The position numbers were made by a program, and so were the translations under genes. This document shows positions 11,481 to 22,750 of a stretch of DNA of 64,000 nucleotides, piece after piece. Position 1 is the stretch's first letter. Each line of letters opens with the position of its first letter. Under the pieces are notes generated by a model. It ran no database searches, was not told where the DNA came from, and saw only the letters and a list, made by a program, of their open reading frames with translations. Source of the stretch: Diploptera punctata (taxonomy: Eukaryota; Arthropoda; Insecta; Blattodea; Blaberidae); NCBI GenBank assembly GCA_030220185.1, contig JASPKZ010009731.1, positions 17,095 through 81,094 of the forward strand, in the 5' to 3' direction.

Positions 11481-11835
11481 TATATTACATAAGAATATAA
11501 CAATGTTAATTAACTCTAATATTAAACACTAAGTAAAAATTTGATCAAAAGATAATATCTAATATACATATTACGATCTATAATACAACCAGTTAATATT
11601 AGTTAAAATTAAGACTAAAACTAATAATAAAATGTATACAAGCAAGACATATTAAATTGTCCCTGTCTAGTGTATATAAAAAACAGGAAAATAATGAGAT
11701 ATAGAAAACTAATTTTACGATTATACAATATTTAAAACAAAACAAATAAAAATATTTGTTATTCTTAATATTATTTACATAAATAATTAAATATATTAAT
11801 ATTGCTAAAAGAATACTATCAGTGAGGTGTATAAG

Positions 11836-12672
11836 TTAGTTTGTTATTAAATAATTCTTTAGTTTGTTTTTGAAGGATGTTATAGTTTGACAGTCTCTGA
11901 CATAGGGTGGAAGGGAATTCCATGTTTTGGTAAGTGACACCGTAAAAGATAATGAATAATATACAGTGTGATGAGGCGGGATATAAAGGACAATGTGCTG
12001 ATCGGATCGAGTGTCAAGATTATGTGTGTCGGATAGTCTGATGAAGCGGCGTGATAAATAATTAGGCGATGATGTGTGAAGTATTTTATAGAGAAGGGAT
12101 AGGGAATGGACAGTTCTACGATCTCTTAGACGAAACCACGATAATTGTTCCAGGGACGGTGTAACATGGTCAAATTTGCGAATACCACAAATAAAACGTG
12201 CGCAAGAATTATGAACACGTTGAAGTCTTTGAGTGGAAATAATATTTAAGTCTGTAAAAAGAGTGTCACAATAATCAAAATGGGGCATTGCAAGTGTTTC
12301 TACTAACATTTTCCTAAGGGCGAATGGCAAACAATTTCGTACACGATTTAATGAATGTATTATTGAGAAGACTGTTTTGCATGTATGGTTTATTTGTGTA
12401 TTCCAATTTAAGTTTTTGTCAATAAATACTCCTAGAATTTTTACTGTCTCACTATAAGGGATTTGAACTCCGTTTAGTGACACATGCGAAACTGTGTTTA
12501 GGTTAATTGTAGATAATAGTCTCTGATGACCCATAATGATTGATTGTGACTTTGTAGGATTTAATTGCAGTCCATATTTAACTGTCCAAGTCATTAGTGA
12601 GTCAAGATCCTCGTTAATTTTGGCAACAGCGTCATTTAGTGAATATTTGTCTGTGTGGATGTAGATTTGCAT
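11836..12672 (-). CDS. CR1-group ORF2, RT thumb and C-terminal domain
   Basis: 278 codons. The start of this frame is not a true start; it continues the RT from the next frame after a shift near 12690. The region NPTKSQSIIMG followed by the VKILGVFIDKNLNW block is the conserved segment downstream of the YADD box in CR1/Jockey-type RTs. The C-terminal half (LPFALRKMLVETLAMPHFDYCD, RLQRVHNSCARFICG, WNSLP...FKNKLKNYL) is the characteristic tail of this group. It ends at a TAA at 11836-11838. No RNase H domain is present. Confidence 0.8.
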   Translation of the reverse strand: MQIYIHTDKYSLNDAVAKINEDLDSLMTWTVKYGLQLNPTKSQSIIMGHQRLLSTINLNTVSHVSLNGVQIPYSETVKILGVFIDKNLNWNTQINHTCKTVFSIIHSLNRVRNCLPFALRKMLVETLAMPHFDYCDTLFTDLNIISTQRLQRVHNSCARFICGIRKFDHVTPSLEQLSWFRLRDRRTVHSLSLLYKILHTSSPNYLSRRFIRLSDTHNLDTRSDQHIVLYIPPHHTVYYSLSFTVSLTKTWNSLPPYVRDCQTITSFKNKLKNYLITN

Positions 12673-13224
12673 GTCGTCTGCAAATAATTATGTTTGCAAT
12701 GCTTTAGGGAGTTAGATATGTCATTTATGTAGATTGAAAAAAGCAAAGGTCCAAGTACCGAACCCTGTGGAACCCCAGCTTTACGGAAGGACCAAGAAGA
12801 ACATAATGTATGATTTCCTATAAACAGATTGCTGGCGCTCATGAAGGTAGGAATTGAACCATTTCGTGGCACTATCAGAGAGTAAGAGGTTTTTAAGTTT
12901 ATGCAACAATAAGTCCAAGTCTACCGTGTCGAATGCTTTACTAAAGTCCAGTAATGTAAGAATGGTAAGTTTTCGATTATCAGCAGCTTCGCGTATGTCT
13001 TCGCAAATATTTAGTAGAGCAGTATTTGTATTGTGTCCTGTCCTGAAGCCTGACTGAAATTGATCTAGAAGGTTGTAATCATTTAGGTATTCAGTCAGTT
13101 GTTTATGGACTAATCGTTCCAGAGCTTTTGAAAGAGTAGGTAAAATGCTAATGGGTCGAAAGTCGTTCGGGGTTGAGGGCGTTTTAACTTTAGGCAGTGG
13201 ACGTACGAGGGCTTGTTTCCACAA
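12640..13224 (-). pseudogene. CR1-group ORF2, RT fingers and palm
   Basis: Two overlapping frames (13224-12781 and 12872-12636) carry RPISILPTLSKALERLV, FQSGFRTGHNTNTALL, LLDFSKAFDTVDLDLLL with the first catalytic aspartate, and GVPQGSVLGPLLFSIYINDI. The YADD block that should follow is disrupted near 12690, where ...CKHNYLQTTCKS replaces it in frame because of an indel. One or two frameshifts separate this from 11836-12672. Confidence 0.75.
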
Positions 13225-13625
13225 TGAGGATATGTAGACGTTTGTAGTGAGGAGTTAAAAAATATGAGTTATAGTAGGTAGTATAGCTTCGATTATTTTA
13301 TTCAGTAAAGTAATATTTATACGGTCAGTTCCTTCTGCTTTGGTTTTTATTCGCATGATGGCTTTCTTTACGTCGTAGTCTGTAACATATGAGAAGTGGA
13401 AATGTTCTCTGTCGGGTTGATTTGTCAGTGAAATTCATTCATTGTTTGTTCTTTATCCTTTGGAGTAGTAGTTATACCTGTGAAGTGATTATTGAGTGTG
13501 TCCAGGGAAACAGGTAATTTGTCTACCTGTGTGTCTTTCTCCCAATTCCCATTCTATTCAAGTTTTTCCAGATTTCTGAAGTATTGGTATTTGTTAGGTT
13601 GTATAATGTCTAAGTTTGGCGTTTC

Positions 13626-13895
13626 TTATAGCTTGATTTGTCTTGTTACGTAACTGTTTATATTGAGTGAGGACTTGTTGTCTGTTTTGTTGAGTCTATA
13701 TTTCTTATGTGCTGCGTCTCTATCAGTCATCAAGTTACGAATTGAAAGAGTCATCCAGGGTGCAGGGCGTCGTTTCACGAGTTTAGTTTTTGGTGGGGCA
13801 TGTCTGTTGTATAATTGTAGTATAAAGTCATTTAGTGTCTCAACTTTTTCATCTACAGAATGCAGCGTCCATATTGAATGCCACGGCATCTGCAT
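13626..13895 (-). pseudogene. CR1-group ORF2 linker region
   Basis: This frame contains FILQLYNRHAPPKTKLVKRRPAPW, the conserved link between endonuclease and RT in CR1/Jockey ORF2 proteins. It is out of frame with its neighbours. The DNA from 13225 to 13625 is the remaining linker, with several stops. Confidence 0.6.
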
Positions 13896-14071
13896 AGCTT
13901 CTTCAATTAGGGTTGCATTGTCTATATGTTTTAAGTCTCTATACGTAATAGTCTTTCGAGTCGGTTTAGGGCACTGCAGTGAATATGCTAAGAATATAAT
14001 ATCATGAGCTGATATTCCCGGGGCTGGCAGTTGCCCGTGAGTAAGTACTCTGTCTGGATTATTAGTTGCAA

Positions 14072-14779
14072 TTAAGTCAAGTAACGTCTCAGAGTGATGA
14101 GTGTGATGTGTGTAGGTCGTAGGGGTAGGAGTGTCATATCACAAGCCTGGAACGTAGCCATCAGTTGTTGTGTATGTCTGTTATCAGTGTCTAGTATATT
14201 TATATTAAAGTCGCCCATAACGATAACGTGTTCATATTGTATTCGCGCGTTTTGTAAAGTGGACTCAATTTCAGCGATGGCTTTTATTTTAGGAGGTTGG
14301 TATACTACACAGAGAAGACATTTTTTGAAACTGACAAATATTTCTATGAACATAATTTCGGCAGATGGTTCGTTATTAGATAGATACACAATTTTAGGAG
14401 TAAGGTCTGTTCTAACGAAGGCTCCAATACCGCCCCCGCGACTGTAAACACGATCGTGTCTAAGAAAAGTATAACCATCCATGTCAATTAAAGAAGAGGT
14501 AATGGTGGGATTTAGCCACGTTTCGGATATGAGAAGAGCATGAATATTTAAAGAGAAGAAAATAGTTCTGATCTCATCTATATGTGCAGTAATACTCTTA
14601 GCATTGAAATGGGCTACCTGCAAGGAATTAGGGTATGTGGACAAAGCTATTTCTAAAGCATTCCTTGAAGTAGTGGGGTCGAGAAGGGGAGTGGGAAGGT
14701 TATTGTCCTGTAACCTGTCAAAGACTGTCAAAGGAAAATCATCATTTAGACGAAAAATGGTCGTAAAATATTTCAACAA
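14072..14779 (-). pseudogene. CR1-group ORF2, endonuclease domain
   Basis: 235 codons with the EEP signature: AHFNAKSI, LLISETWL (catalytic Glu), GGGIGAFVRTDL, VVYQPP and VMGDFNINIL. The last motif (SDH) is not reached because the frame breaks near 14085. This domain nicks target DNA for target-primed reverse transcription. The first codon, near 14779, lies shortly after the ORF1 region, so it is close to the natural start. Confidence 0.75.
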
Positions 14780-15038
14780 ACTTACAAACTAAACTTGGTA
14801 TCACGTCACTAAGAATATCTTAATTTTATGTACTATTAATAAAATGTTTAAAGTGATAACTGTCGGTTATTCACTGGCCGTGTTTGCACTAATTATATTT
14901 CTGAGGCCCGGAGAATGATGCGTTTGTTATCTCCTTCTTTAACATGTATTGCTCCGTCAATTGTCCACACATTTGTTACACCATATTTGGTGATGCATTC
15001 ATTTTAATAGCTTATACCTCATTTGAGTTAAGTCTTCC

Positions 15039-15552
15039 CTAATTGTAACACCACTCCCTTTCAGCTGTTTTTTGTTCTGGAAAACCTCTCCTCCTTTTCC
15101 GATAGCTTAAGAATTTGACGATAACCGGCCGTGGCCGGTCCGCCTTTCTCCCCACACGATGACTCCTATCTATATCGCATGTTTCCAATTTAATACCTAT
15201 TTTAGACGCCACATCGATAGCTATTTTGTCTGTATCCTCAGCGTCCATCTCCGGGATGCCAAAGATACGTAAGCATTGGCGGCGTTGGTACTGTTCAAGG
15301 GAATCAGTTTTTTCGCACAACAGTTGTTCTAGTTTCATTATTTTAGTATCCCTTTCCTGTAACGACAGCTCCAACTGTTTAATGACCTCAGTGTTCCGAT
15401 CTATGGTTGTTTTCAACTCACTCACTATAGCCTCACGCACCGAGTCCTTTAGCAGCTGCAACATGGCAGGGTCCCTCAAACATTCCTGCATCACACGCTT
15501 TGTCATTTCTTCTTTATTCTCGTCAGAATTCTTTGTTTTGCGTGAGCGCCAT
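15039..15552 (-). pseudogene. CR1-group ORF1 (coiled coil plus RRM-like RNA-binding protein)
   Basis: The frame 15506-15039 shows a coiled coil (ELKTTIDRNTEVIKQLELSL, heptad leucines) followed by LRIFGIPEMD, DIDRSHRVGR and RPVIVKFLSYRKRR. That is the RRM-like block of type II ORF1 proteins of CR1, Daphne and L1-like elements, which bind the element RNA. A likely ATGGCGCTCACG start at 15552 is out of frame by one indel, and the end also looks shifted after KRRRGF. Confidence 0.7.
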
Positions 15553-15686
15553 TATTACAGAATAAATGTACACACAAATAATTTCAAAATATCCTATACT
15601 ACCTGTAAAACACAAACAATCACCTGCTAAAAACTGTGCAAAAACACGAGCGACCAGTATATTCACTACTCACTGTCCGCCATGAG

Positions 15687-16291
15687 ACGAATGAGATGCA
15701 CAAAGAAATTAAACATAGGCTCAATTCTGCAAATGCGTGCTATCATGCATTGCAGAGACTCTTGATGTCCCAACTCCTTTCAAAAAACGTTAAACTGAAA
15801 ATACATAAAACTATTATTCTACCAGTTATATTATATGGGTGCGAAACATGGACTCTTACTTTAAGGAAGGAAAGGAGATTACAAGTATTTGAGAATAAAG
15901 TACTTAGGAAAATTTTTGGACCAAAGAGAAATGAACATACAGGTGAATAGAGAAGACTGCATAACAATGAACTACATGGTCTTTAATGGAAGCCAGATAT
16001 AATAAGAACAGTTAAGTCTCGTAGACTGCGATGGGCAGGACATGTTGCACGTATGGGGAATGAAAGACTTCCATGGAGGCTTCTTGTAGGAAAGCCAGAA
16101 GTAAAACGTCCAGTTGGTAGACCAAGAATGAGGTGGGAGAATAACATTAACTATGATTTGAGGGAAGTAGATTATACAGGGAATGATTGGAAATAATTAG
16201 GTCAGGATAGGGATATATGGAGAGCTTATGTCCGCGCGTCCATGAACCTACGGGTTCGATAGTGCCAGTGAGTAAGTAAGTAAGTAAGTAT
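15687..16291 (+). pseudogene. RTE family 1, 3' part after the CR1 insertion
   Basis: Resumes at EMHKEIKHRLNS and continues YGCETWTLTLRKERRLQVFENKVLRKIFGP, with stops at 15948 and after LHGL. The WAGHVAR, GRPRMRWENNINYDL and MNLRVR end blocks follow. These are the conserved RTE C-terminal segments. The stop after MNLRVR is followed by GTGCCAGTGAGTAAGTAAGT, the family 3' end. Confidence 0.75.
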
Positions 16292-17082
16292 GGGAGTACC
16301 AGTCCAAGGTGGCACAATACATTCCTTATTATTTGCAGAGGATCAAGTGTTGATAGCTCAGAGTCGTGAGGATGTGAAATACATGATGAGAAAACTTCTA
16401 AATGCTTTTGAAATAGGAGGATTATGAATAAACATGGAAAAAACTGAATATCTTGCAGTAGGAGGAAGTGGACGAGATATATCCCTATCCCAAGGAATTA
16501 TTAGAGCTGTTAAAAATGTTTAATATTTGTGATCACTTATTGATGAATCAGGGAGTTGTAAAGCTGAAGTAGATAGCAGGTTAGTACAAGCACGAAGAGC
16601 CATAAAAATGTTGAATGGAGTACTGTGGAGTAGGACCATGTCAAACCACACGAAGAAGAGGATTTTGAAGTCTTGTGGAAAGCATAATGACTTATGGTGC
16701 TGAGGGATGGACTTTGGTAGAGGGACAAAAAACTAAGTTCTTGGCAGTGGAGATGGGTGGAATAAGACGCAGTGCCAGGGTGTCCAGGTTGGAAAGAAGA
16801 AGAAATGAAGAAGTGAGGCAGATGATGGATATGGAGGAGACAGTGGTGGAAAGGATCGAAAGACGAGCTCTTCAGTGGTATGGCCATGTCAGGAGAATGA
16901 AGGATGATGATAGGTGGCCCAAAACTCTTTTGGAATGGTCATCTTCTGGTAGAAGGAAACGGGGCAGGCCAAGAACAACTTGGAGAGGAGAGATCCATAG
17001 ATTGATGAACGACCGAGGTCTGGAGGAGTATGAATGGCGTGATCGGCAAGAATGGCGAATGGGAATACAGAGTAACCGCTGA
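16292..17082 (+). pseudogene. RTE family 2, RT end and C-terminal domain
   Basis: Starts with GVPVQGGTIHSLLFAEDQVLIAQ, the LLFADDQ active-site block of this family with the first Asp replaced by Glu. Several stops follow near 16424 and 16520. The frame 16675-17082 holds the RTE C-terminal blocks MTYGAEGWTL, RRALQWYGHVRRM and GRPRTTWRGEIHRLM. It ends 35 bp before the target-site duplication. It is co-linear with 55400-54605 on the minus strand. Confidence 0.8.
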
Positions 17083-17117
17083 AAAGTGGAGAGGCCCTCA
17101 AAATTAAGTTAAGTAAG

Positions 17118-17131
17118 TTTTAATACATTAA
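17118..17131 (+). repeat. Target-site duplication, right copy
   Basis: Exact repeat of 6920-6933 (TTTTAATACATTAA), directly after the TAAGTAAG tail of the RTE family 2 element. Confidence 0.85.
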
Positions 17132-17162
17132 AAGTTTAGATTTGCAACACAGATAGTATTAA

Positions 17163-18505
17163 TTATTCATCTGTTTGTGTGATACCAAGACAAAAACACA
17201 GTCAGAATTCTAACTTCTCATTATATTATTCATGTGTTTGTATGTGAAACCAAGACAAATGACACTCAGAAGTCTAACTTCTCATTATATTATTCATGTG
17301 TTTGTATGTGAAACCAAGACAAATGACACTCAGAAGTCTAACTTCTCATTATATTATTCATGTGTTTGTAAGTGAAACCAAGACAAATGACACTCAGAAG
17401 TCTAACTTCTCATTATATTATTCATGTGTTTGTAAGTGAAACCAAGACAAATGACACTCAGAAGTCTAACTTCTCATTATATTATTCATGTGTTTGTAAG
17501 TGAACCAAGACAAATGACACTCAGAAGTCTAACTTGTCATTATATTATTCATGTGTTTGTAAGTGAAACCAAGACAAATGACACTCAGAAGTCTAAACTT
17601 CTCATTATATTATTCATGTGTTTGTAAGTGAAACCAAGACAAATGACACTCAGAAGTCTAACTTCTCATTATATTATTCATGTGTTTGTATGTGAAACCA
17701 AGACAAATGACACTCAGAAGTCTAACTTCTCATTATATTATTCATGTGTTTGTAAGTGAAACCAAGACAAATGACACTCAGAAGTCTAACTTCTCATTAT
17801 ATTATTCATGTGTTTGTAAGTGAAACCAAGACAAATGACACTCAGAAGTCTAACTTCTCATTATATTATTCATGTGTTTGTATGTGAAACCAAGACAAAT
17901 GACACTCAGAAGTCTAACTTCTCATTATATTATTCATGTGTTTGTAAGTGAAACCAAGACAAATGACACTCAGAAGTCTAACTTCTCATTATATTATTCA
18001 TGTGTTTGTAAGTGAAACCAAGACAAATGACACTCAGAAGTCTAACTTCTCATTATATTATTCATGTGTTTGTATGTGAAACCAAGACAAATGACAGTCA
18101 GTAGTCTAACTTCTCATTATATTATTCTAGTGTATGTATGTGAAACCAAGACAAATGACAGTCAGAAGTCTAACTTCTCATTATATTATTCATGTGTTTG
18201 TAAGTGAAACCAAGACAAATGACACTCAGAAGTCTAACTTCTCATTATATTATTCATGTGTTTGTATGTGAAACCAAGACAAATGACAGTCAGAAGTCTA
18301 ACTTGTCATTATATTATTCATGTGTTTGTATGTGAAACCAAGACAAATGACAGTCAGAAGTCTAACTTCTCATTATATTATTCATGTGTTTGTATGTGAA
18401 ACCAAGACAAATGACACTCAGAAGTCTAACTTGTCATTATATTATTCATCTGTTTGTATGTGAAACCAAGACAAATGACAGTCAGAAGTCTAACTTCTCA
18501 TTATA
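17163..18505 (+). repeat. 64-bp satellite, about 21 copies
   Basis: The monomer contains GTGAAACCAAGACAAATGAC, CAGAAGTCTAACTTCTC and ATTATATTATTCATGTGTTT. Variants alternate between GTATGTG and GTAAGTG and between ACACTCAG and ACAGTCAG. The outer copies are more diverged. Each unit holds a 6-bp dyad AGAAGT-CTA-ACTTCT. The 63-codon open frame inside is a by-product of the repeat. Confidence 0.95.
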
Positions 18506-20614
18506 CTATATTACAATCTTAACTTTTACTGCATTATAACCCTTGCCCTGGTCATAATTAAGATGACGAGACTACAGGTGTTTAGAACACTCTCAAGAGT
18601 TTCAGGGTCAGATTTCTCGTACGCAGCCCTAGACGATATGAGAAACTCATAGAAATCTAGGTCCGGAAATGAGTATGTGTATGTATTCCTGTGCCATCCA
18701 CTGCACGTTTTGTGCTTCGCGTTTCGCGTAATGACGTTAATGTGGTATATTTTCAATTTAGGCACCATTTCGTCATCAGGCGCCTGGATTAAACTGCAGA
18801 ACCCCGTAATTAGTGAAATATTAGACTCTGAAGTAACATAAGATAGACCGATGTTCGGTAGAAATGATTTTTCTATAATAATTACGCATAATAATCACTT
18901 CATAATTCCCACTGCCTGTCATGCTATAGGCTTCTGTTGATCGTTTCATTTAATTTTGAACCTTCTCAAAAATGTCACACCAATTACACGTTTTCGAATT
19001 CATATTTTATAACCTTATCTCTTCTACGTAAGAGGAATCAGCAATGTAAGTTTAGTACGTACTTTTGTTAAATATTACAGATATAAACAAAAGAGAACGG
19101 TATAAATCTTTGTTAAATAAATTGCTGATAAAATTATAGATATTTATATGGTCATATACCTTACAATTGAGCTGGATATATTTAGCTGAACTCGTTTGAT
19201 CCATAATGTTAAATCAACTTAGCAACATTCCTTTTATAACCCAGATTTGTTCGCCGAATTCATACCGTTATACTTAGATTGGTAGCATATTATTTTGCGA
19301 TAGCATTTAGTTAAAATACCGACTGGTTAGGAAGAATGTAAACATGTCTGGTTGGGCCAAACCTTCCACAACACCTTATAAGTAGGAGGTCAGTACCTTT
19401 GCTGCAATAAGAAGATCGTATGATACCAAAATAATTATTAGTACCGGTATATTTAATATGATTTATCGCCTGCAGTGTTTTACACTTCCTGTTTTCGTCT
19501 TCAATGATTCGGATTCGTTTTTCGAATGAATAACTGTGCCCAAGTTAATAGCAGCTCACAAGCTCTTTACCTTTTTTTATCATGCTTTATAGAACAATAC
19601 ATATTGGAAATTTATAAGTGAGCAATATTTTAAAATATTAATTCCTTGGGTAAATAAACCTTGTCGAATCAAAATAATTTGGGACGTTAATACAGTATTT
19701 TCTCTGAAAAAGCAGATGATTTACTAACGGTTTTTATTAAAACTTTTAACAAATTGAAAAAATCAGTGAATGGAATTTGGATTAAAAATCAATTAAGTTA
19801 AATTCAAGTTGTATAATATGACGTTATAAAATGGAATACCTCGAAGGTTCAGACTCCTTAAATCTTTATTTTTTTAAAATGATGTTGGCCTTTCGGAACC
19901 GGTTCCATCTTCAACGGAAGGTATTTTTGGCTACTGGATGGCATAATTGTGATTATCGTATAGAGAAGGTTTTATATAAATCATGTTATGTCGATTCCTT
20001 TTAAAATTCCCATTTCCACCGGTAATTTATCTTGCTGCATTTCTTACTTTATGCAATATATTGTGAGGGTCAGGGTATATTCCTTGTGATTTCCTTGTGA
20101 TGTCCGGATTTAATAATGTGTTTAACATAACTGAATTTACCAGAATTTAAAATATTTAAAATGTTCCTTAAATCTGATAATAAAACGTTTGCTAGTTCTA
20201 TGCATGTAGAATTTATTTCAGTCTCTACAGGTTAATTTATATACTCCTTTATTGTTAAAATTGCTTTCTTCCCTGATTATTGTTGTTTAGTTTGTTTTCA
20301 CTTTTATAGGCTAAGTTTATATGTCTATCAAGTTTTTTGAGTATTACCTAATATTGTCTTTTTCCTGTATATGTCAATGTTATCCAGTATATATCTATTA
20401 AACATAGACTTTTATCATTTGAAAGGTCAGAATTAATAAGACTTTCGGCCAAAATGAAATCAAATATGAGATTTGGAGAGTAAAAATAGCAATTAATTAA
20501 ACAAATTTATAAATGACAAAAGCACAATAAATCATTAAAGGCAATTAAAATTAAGCTGGTTGGGTTACATGAATAGAATACTAGCACAGCTGTTAGTAAA
20601 ACATACAAATAGAA
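18506..20614. other. No supported gene
   Basis: AT-rich DNA without recognisable repeats. An 80-codon minus-strand frame at 18526-18768 lies in a slightly less AT-rich patch but has no known domain or clear splice signals. Nothing else stands out. Confidence 0.45.
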
Positions 20615-20707
20615 TAACTGTAGGCTTTCACGGCCGGCGTCTTGATCCCTATTAGGTTCGTCTTCCGGGCATATAGGCCGTGGTCCAGTCGTTCTTCTAC
20701 TCGACGT

Positions 20708-20738
20708 TTCGTCTACTGCTGCGGTAGACATCATCAGG
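20708..20738 (-). ncRNA. Hammerhead-ribozyme-like core of PLE (minus copy)
   Basis: On the minus strand the order is CTGATGA, T, stem GTCTAC, loop CGCAGCA, stem GTAGAC, then GAAA. The two conserved hammerhead strands and a perfect 6-bp stem II are present. PLEs are known to carry hammerhead motifs in their terminal repeats. Stem III and the cleavage site are not clear; stem I pairing with the downstream GGGATC is weak here. The first TGA of CTGATGA is the stop codon of the PLE ORF. Confidence 0.65.
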
Positions 20739-22746
20739 AGATACTGCGTGCTCTCTGTGAACTCCTCAACAGTCGGCTGCAGACTGGCTGGTCGTTGGAA
20801 ACTCCCTCCCTATTTATAGGCACGCCCCTGGTGGAGAGGCGGTTTTCTGCGCGGTCCGTGTTGCGTGCTGTTTTGTCCAGGCTGTCGCTAGCAGAAGTCA
20901 TAGGCTTCGTTGTCGTATTGTGCAGTGCCGGAATCCAGATTTTGTTTATCTTCATGGTTTCTTCTTTTTTGTTAAAGGAATTTTTGTGTTTATATATTTC
21001 AATGGCTTCTCTGTACAGTCTGGTGTAATAATGTGATGTTTGGGACAATACCTGTGTTTCTTCGAATCTTATTATATGTTCTTGGTTGTTCATCCAGTGT
21101 TCCGCTACGGCTGATTTTTCCTTTTGTTTTAGTCTGCAATGCCTCTTGTGTTCTTGCAATCTTGTGGTAACCATTCTTTTTGTTGTGCCGATATAAACCT
21201 GTCCACAACTGCAAGGGATCCGATATATACCGGCCGTACTTAACGGATCTCTTGTATCTTTGGCTGGGCGCAGTATATTGCTGATTTTTTGTGTTGGCTT
21301 GTAGGTTGTAGATATGTTATATTTATTTAATATTCGACCAATTCTCTCCGTTATTGTCTTGATATATGGTAGGTACACCTTACCCTTTGCCTCCTCCTTG
21401 TTCCCGTTTTCGGATTTGTATTTATTGGGATTTATGGCTCGGCGAAAATCTGTTTTGCTGTATCCATTGGATTGAAACGCTGCTTGGAGATGATTAATTT
21501 CTTCTTGTAGATACTGTGGTTCCGAAATCCTTTTGGCTCGTTCCACCAGGGTTTTAGTTATTCCGCGTTTTTGTCTGGGATGATGGTTGGACCGCTTATG
21601 TAGGTATCTGTCTGCGTGAGTCTTTTTCCTGTATACCTTGTGTCCAAGTGTCATGTCTTGGTTTCGAATTACTAAAACATCCAAAAACGGTAGACTGTTG
21701 TTCTCTTCTCTTTCCAGGGTGAATTGGATGCTGGGACAAATACCATTTAAATGTTGCCTGAAGTTATCAAGTTCTTCTTCACCATGCTCCCAAATGACGA
21801 ATGTGTCGTCCACATATCTTAGCCAAACTGAAGGTCTTAATGTAGCATTCTCCAAGGCCTGTTTTTCAAATTTTTCCATGTAGAAGTTGGCTATTACGGG
21901 GCTTAATGGACTTCCCATGGCCACACCATCTATTTGCTCGTAATATATTCCTCTCCATTGGAAATACGATTCTGTGAGGCATATCTTATACAGCGCTACT
22001 ATGTCTGGGGGAAAGAGTTCTTGCAAGTATGTCATAGTGTCTGGGATAGGTATCTTAGTAAATAAAGCAACCACATCGAAGCTTAGTATTTTATCGTTCG
22101 GCTTGAGTTTCAGAGTGTCTATTTTTTCTATGAAGTGCGTGGAGTCTTTTACAAAAGTGTCAGTTTTTCCAATATACGGTTTCAATAGTGAGGCGAGAAA
22201 CTTGGCGAGTTCATATGTAGGTGATCCAATGGCCGAAACAATAGGTCTGAGTGGTGTTCCTTCCTTGTGTATCTTTGGTAATCCATACAATCTTGGTGGC
22301 AGTGCTTCTGATTTGTACAATCCTCGTTTAGTGTCTTCATCAAGTGTGGAGCTCTTGATGAGTTTATTGGATTTACGTAGAACTCTTGCTGTAGGATCAG
22401 TTTTAAGAATCTTGTATGTCTCTGGATCTAAAAGCTGTTGCATTTTCTGGTAGTATTGTTCTGTTTCCATTATGACGGTGGCATTTCCTTTATCTGCAGG
22501 AAGAACGATGATGTCTTTGTCTTCGTTTAGTTTTTGTAAAGCTACTTTTTCTTTTCGTGATAAATTACTCACAGGTGGTTTGGTTTTTCGGAGAATGCGA
22601 GACACTTCGCCCCTTATTTCCTCACTCTGATGAATAGGCAGCTGCCTTATTCCGGCTTCTACATTGGCTATGATGTCTTCAATAGGTACTGTTTTAGGTG
22701 TTATAGCAAAATTTCCTCCTTTGGCAAGTACCGATATTTCTTCTTC
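20734..22746 (-). CDS. Penelope-like reverse transcriptase with GIY-YIG endonuclease
   Basis: An uninterrupted frame of about 670 codons. The first easily called start is a GTG at 22605, but conserved PLE sequence ([33 protein letters not shown]) continues upstream in frame to 22746, where the element is truncated; no true start is present. Counting from 22605, RT motifs are [12 protein letters not shown] (35-46), YGLPKIHK (107-114), LSFDVVALF (174-182), [16 protein letters not shown] (227-242) and the catalytic YVDD (264-267). The endonuclease has GIY at 459-461 and YIG at 471-473, followed by RLQEHKRHC. The protein copies element RNA and cuts target DNA. The TGA stop lies inside the hammerhead core. 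Compared with typical PLEs only the N-terminus is missing. Confidence 0.9.
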   Translation of the reverse strand, partial: EEEISVLAKGGNFAITPKTVPIEDIIANVEAGIRQLPIHQSEEIRGEVSRILRKTKPPVSNLSRKEKVALQKLNEDKDIIVLPADKGNATVIMETEQYYQKMQQLLDPETYKILKTDPTARVLRKSNKLIKSSTLDEDTKRGLYKSEALPPRLYGLPKIHKEGTPLRPIVSAIGSPTYELAKFLASLLKPYIGKTDTFVKDSTHFIEKIDTLKLKPNDKILSFDVVALFTKIPIPDTMTYLQELFPPDIVALYKICLTESYFQWRGIYYEQIDGVAMGSPLSPVIANFYMEKFEKQALENATLRPSVWLRYVDDTFVIWEHGEEELDNFRQHLNGICPSIQFTLEREENNSLPFLDVLVIRNQDMTLGHKVYRKKTHADRYLHKRSNHHPRQKRGITKTLVERAKRISEPQYLQEEINHLQAAFQSNGYSKTDFRRAINPNKYKSENGNKEEAKGKVYLPYIKTITERIGRILNKYNISTTYKPTQKISNILRPAKDTRDPLSTAGIYRIPCSCGQVYIGTTKRMVTTRLQEHKRHCRLKQKEKSAVAEHWMNNQEHIIRFEETQVLSQTSHYYTRLYREAIEIYKHKNSFNKKEETMKINKIWIPALHNTTTKPMTSASDSLDKTARNTDRAENRLSTRGVPINREGVSNDQPVCSRLLRSSQRARSIS

Positions 22747-22750
22747 ACAA

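Larger units (their letters stand above)
11409..15686 (-). mobile_element. CR1-group LINE (L2/Daphne/Crack-like), apparently near full length
   Basis: About 4.3 kb on the minus strand, inserted in RTE1. Its 5' end is near 15686 and its 3' end, with an A-rich AAATAAAAAA terminus, is at 11409. It has the two-ORF plan: a coiled-coil ORF1 and an endonuclease-RT ORF2 without RNase H. RTE1 reads ...AATAGGAA on one side and GAATGAGATG on the other, so the target-site duplication is at most about 4 bp. The clade name is inferred from ORF style and the 3' hairpin. Confidence 0.75.
9408..16291 (+). mobile_element. 5'-truncated RTE family 1 inserted in family 2
   Basis: Starts abruptly in the endonuclease region (LFDSLSRYHMKIVLGDFN) and ends with the family tail GTAAGTAAGTAAGTAAGTA at about 16270-16290. 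Its own sequence is 9408 to about 11408 and about 15686-16291. It matches the copy at 24149-26744 closely, so it is young. At the junctions the host element reads ...GGAGGCAT and ATGGGAGTACC, suggesting only a very short duplication. It contains an inverted CR1-group LINE. Confidence 0.85.
6934..17117 (+). mobile_element. Full-length RTE-clade LINE (family 2) with nested insertions
   Basis: The element's own sequence is 6934 to about 9407 plus about 16292-17117, roughly 3.3 kb, which fits RTE elements. It starts with a structured leader and encodes one endonuclease-reverse transcriptase ORF. It ends in a short TAAG-type tail (17103-17117) and is flanked by a perfect 14-bp target-site duplication. 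A second copy of the family lies on the minus strand at 54.6-57.5 kb. The gap in the middle is filled by an RTE family 1 copy, which itself contains a CR1-group LINE. Confidence 0.85.
20619..22750 (-). mobile_element. Penelope-like element, minus-strand copy
   Basis: A retroelement with RT plus GIY-YIG endonuclease on the minus strand. Its 3' end lies near 20619, where GGCTTTCACGGCCGGCGTC is seen on the plus strand. Its 5' side is cut at about 22750, where a plus-strand copy of the same element begins head to head. The coding part is uninterrupted, so this is the best preserved coding element in the window. The 3' region holds a hammerhead-ribozyme-like core. Confidence 0.9.

Noticed and set aside
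12854..14447. Plus-strand frames of 67-117 codons
   Set aside because: Antisense shadows of the minus-strand CR1-group ORF2.
18526..18768. 80-codon minus frame as a small host gene
   Set aside because: No recognised domain, no convincing splice or promoter signals, and a length compatible with chance.
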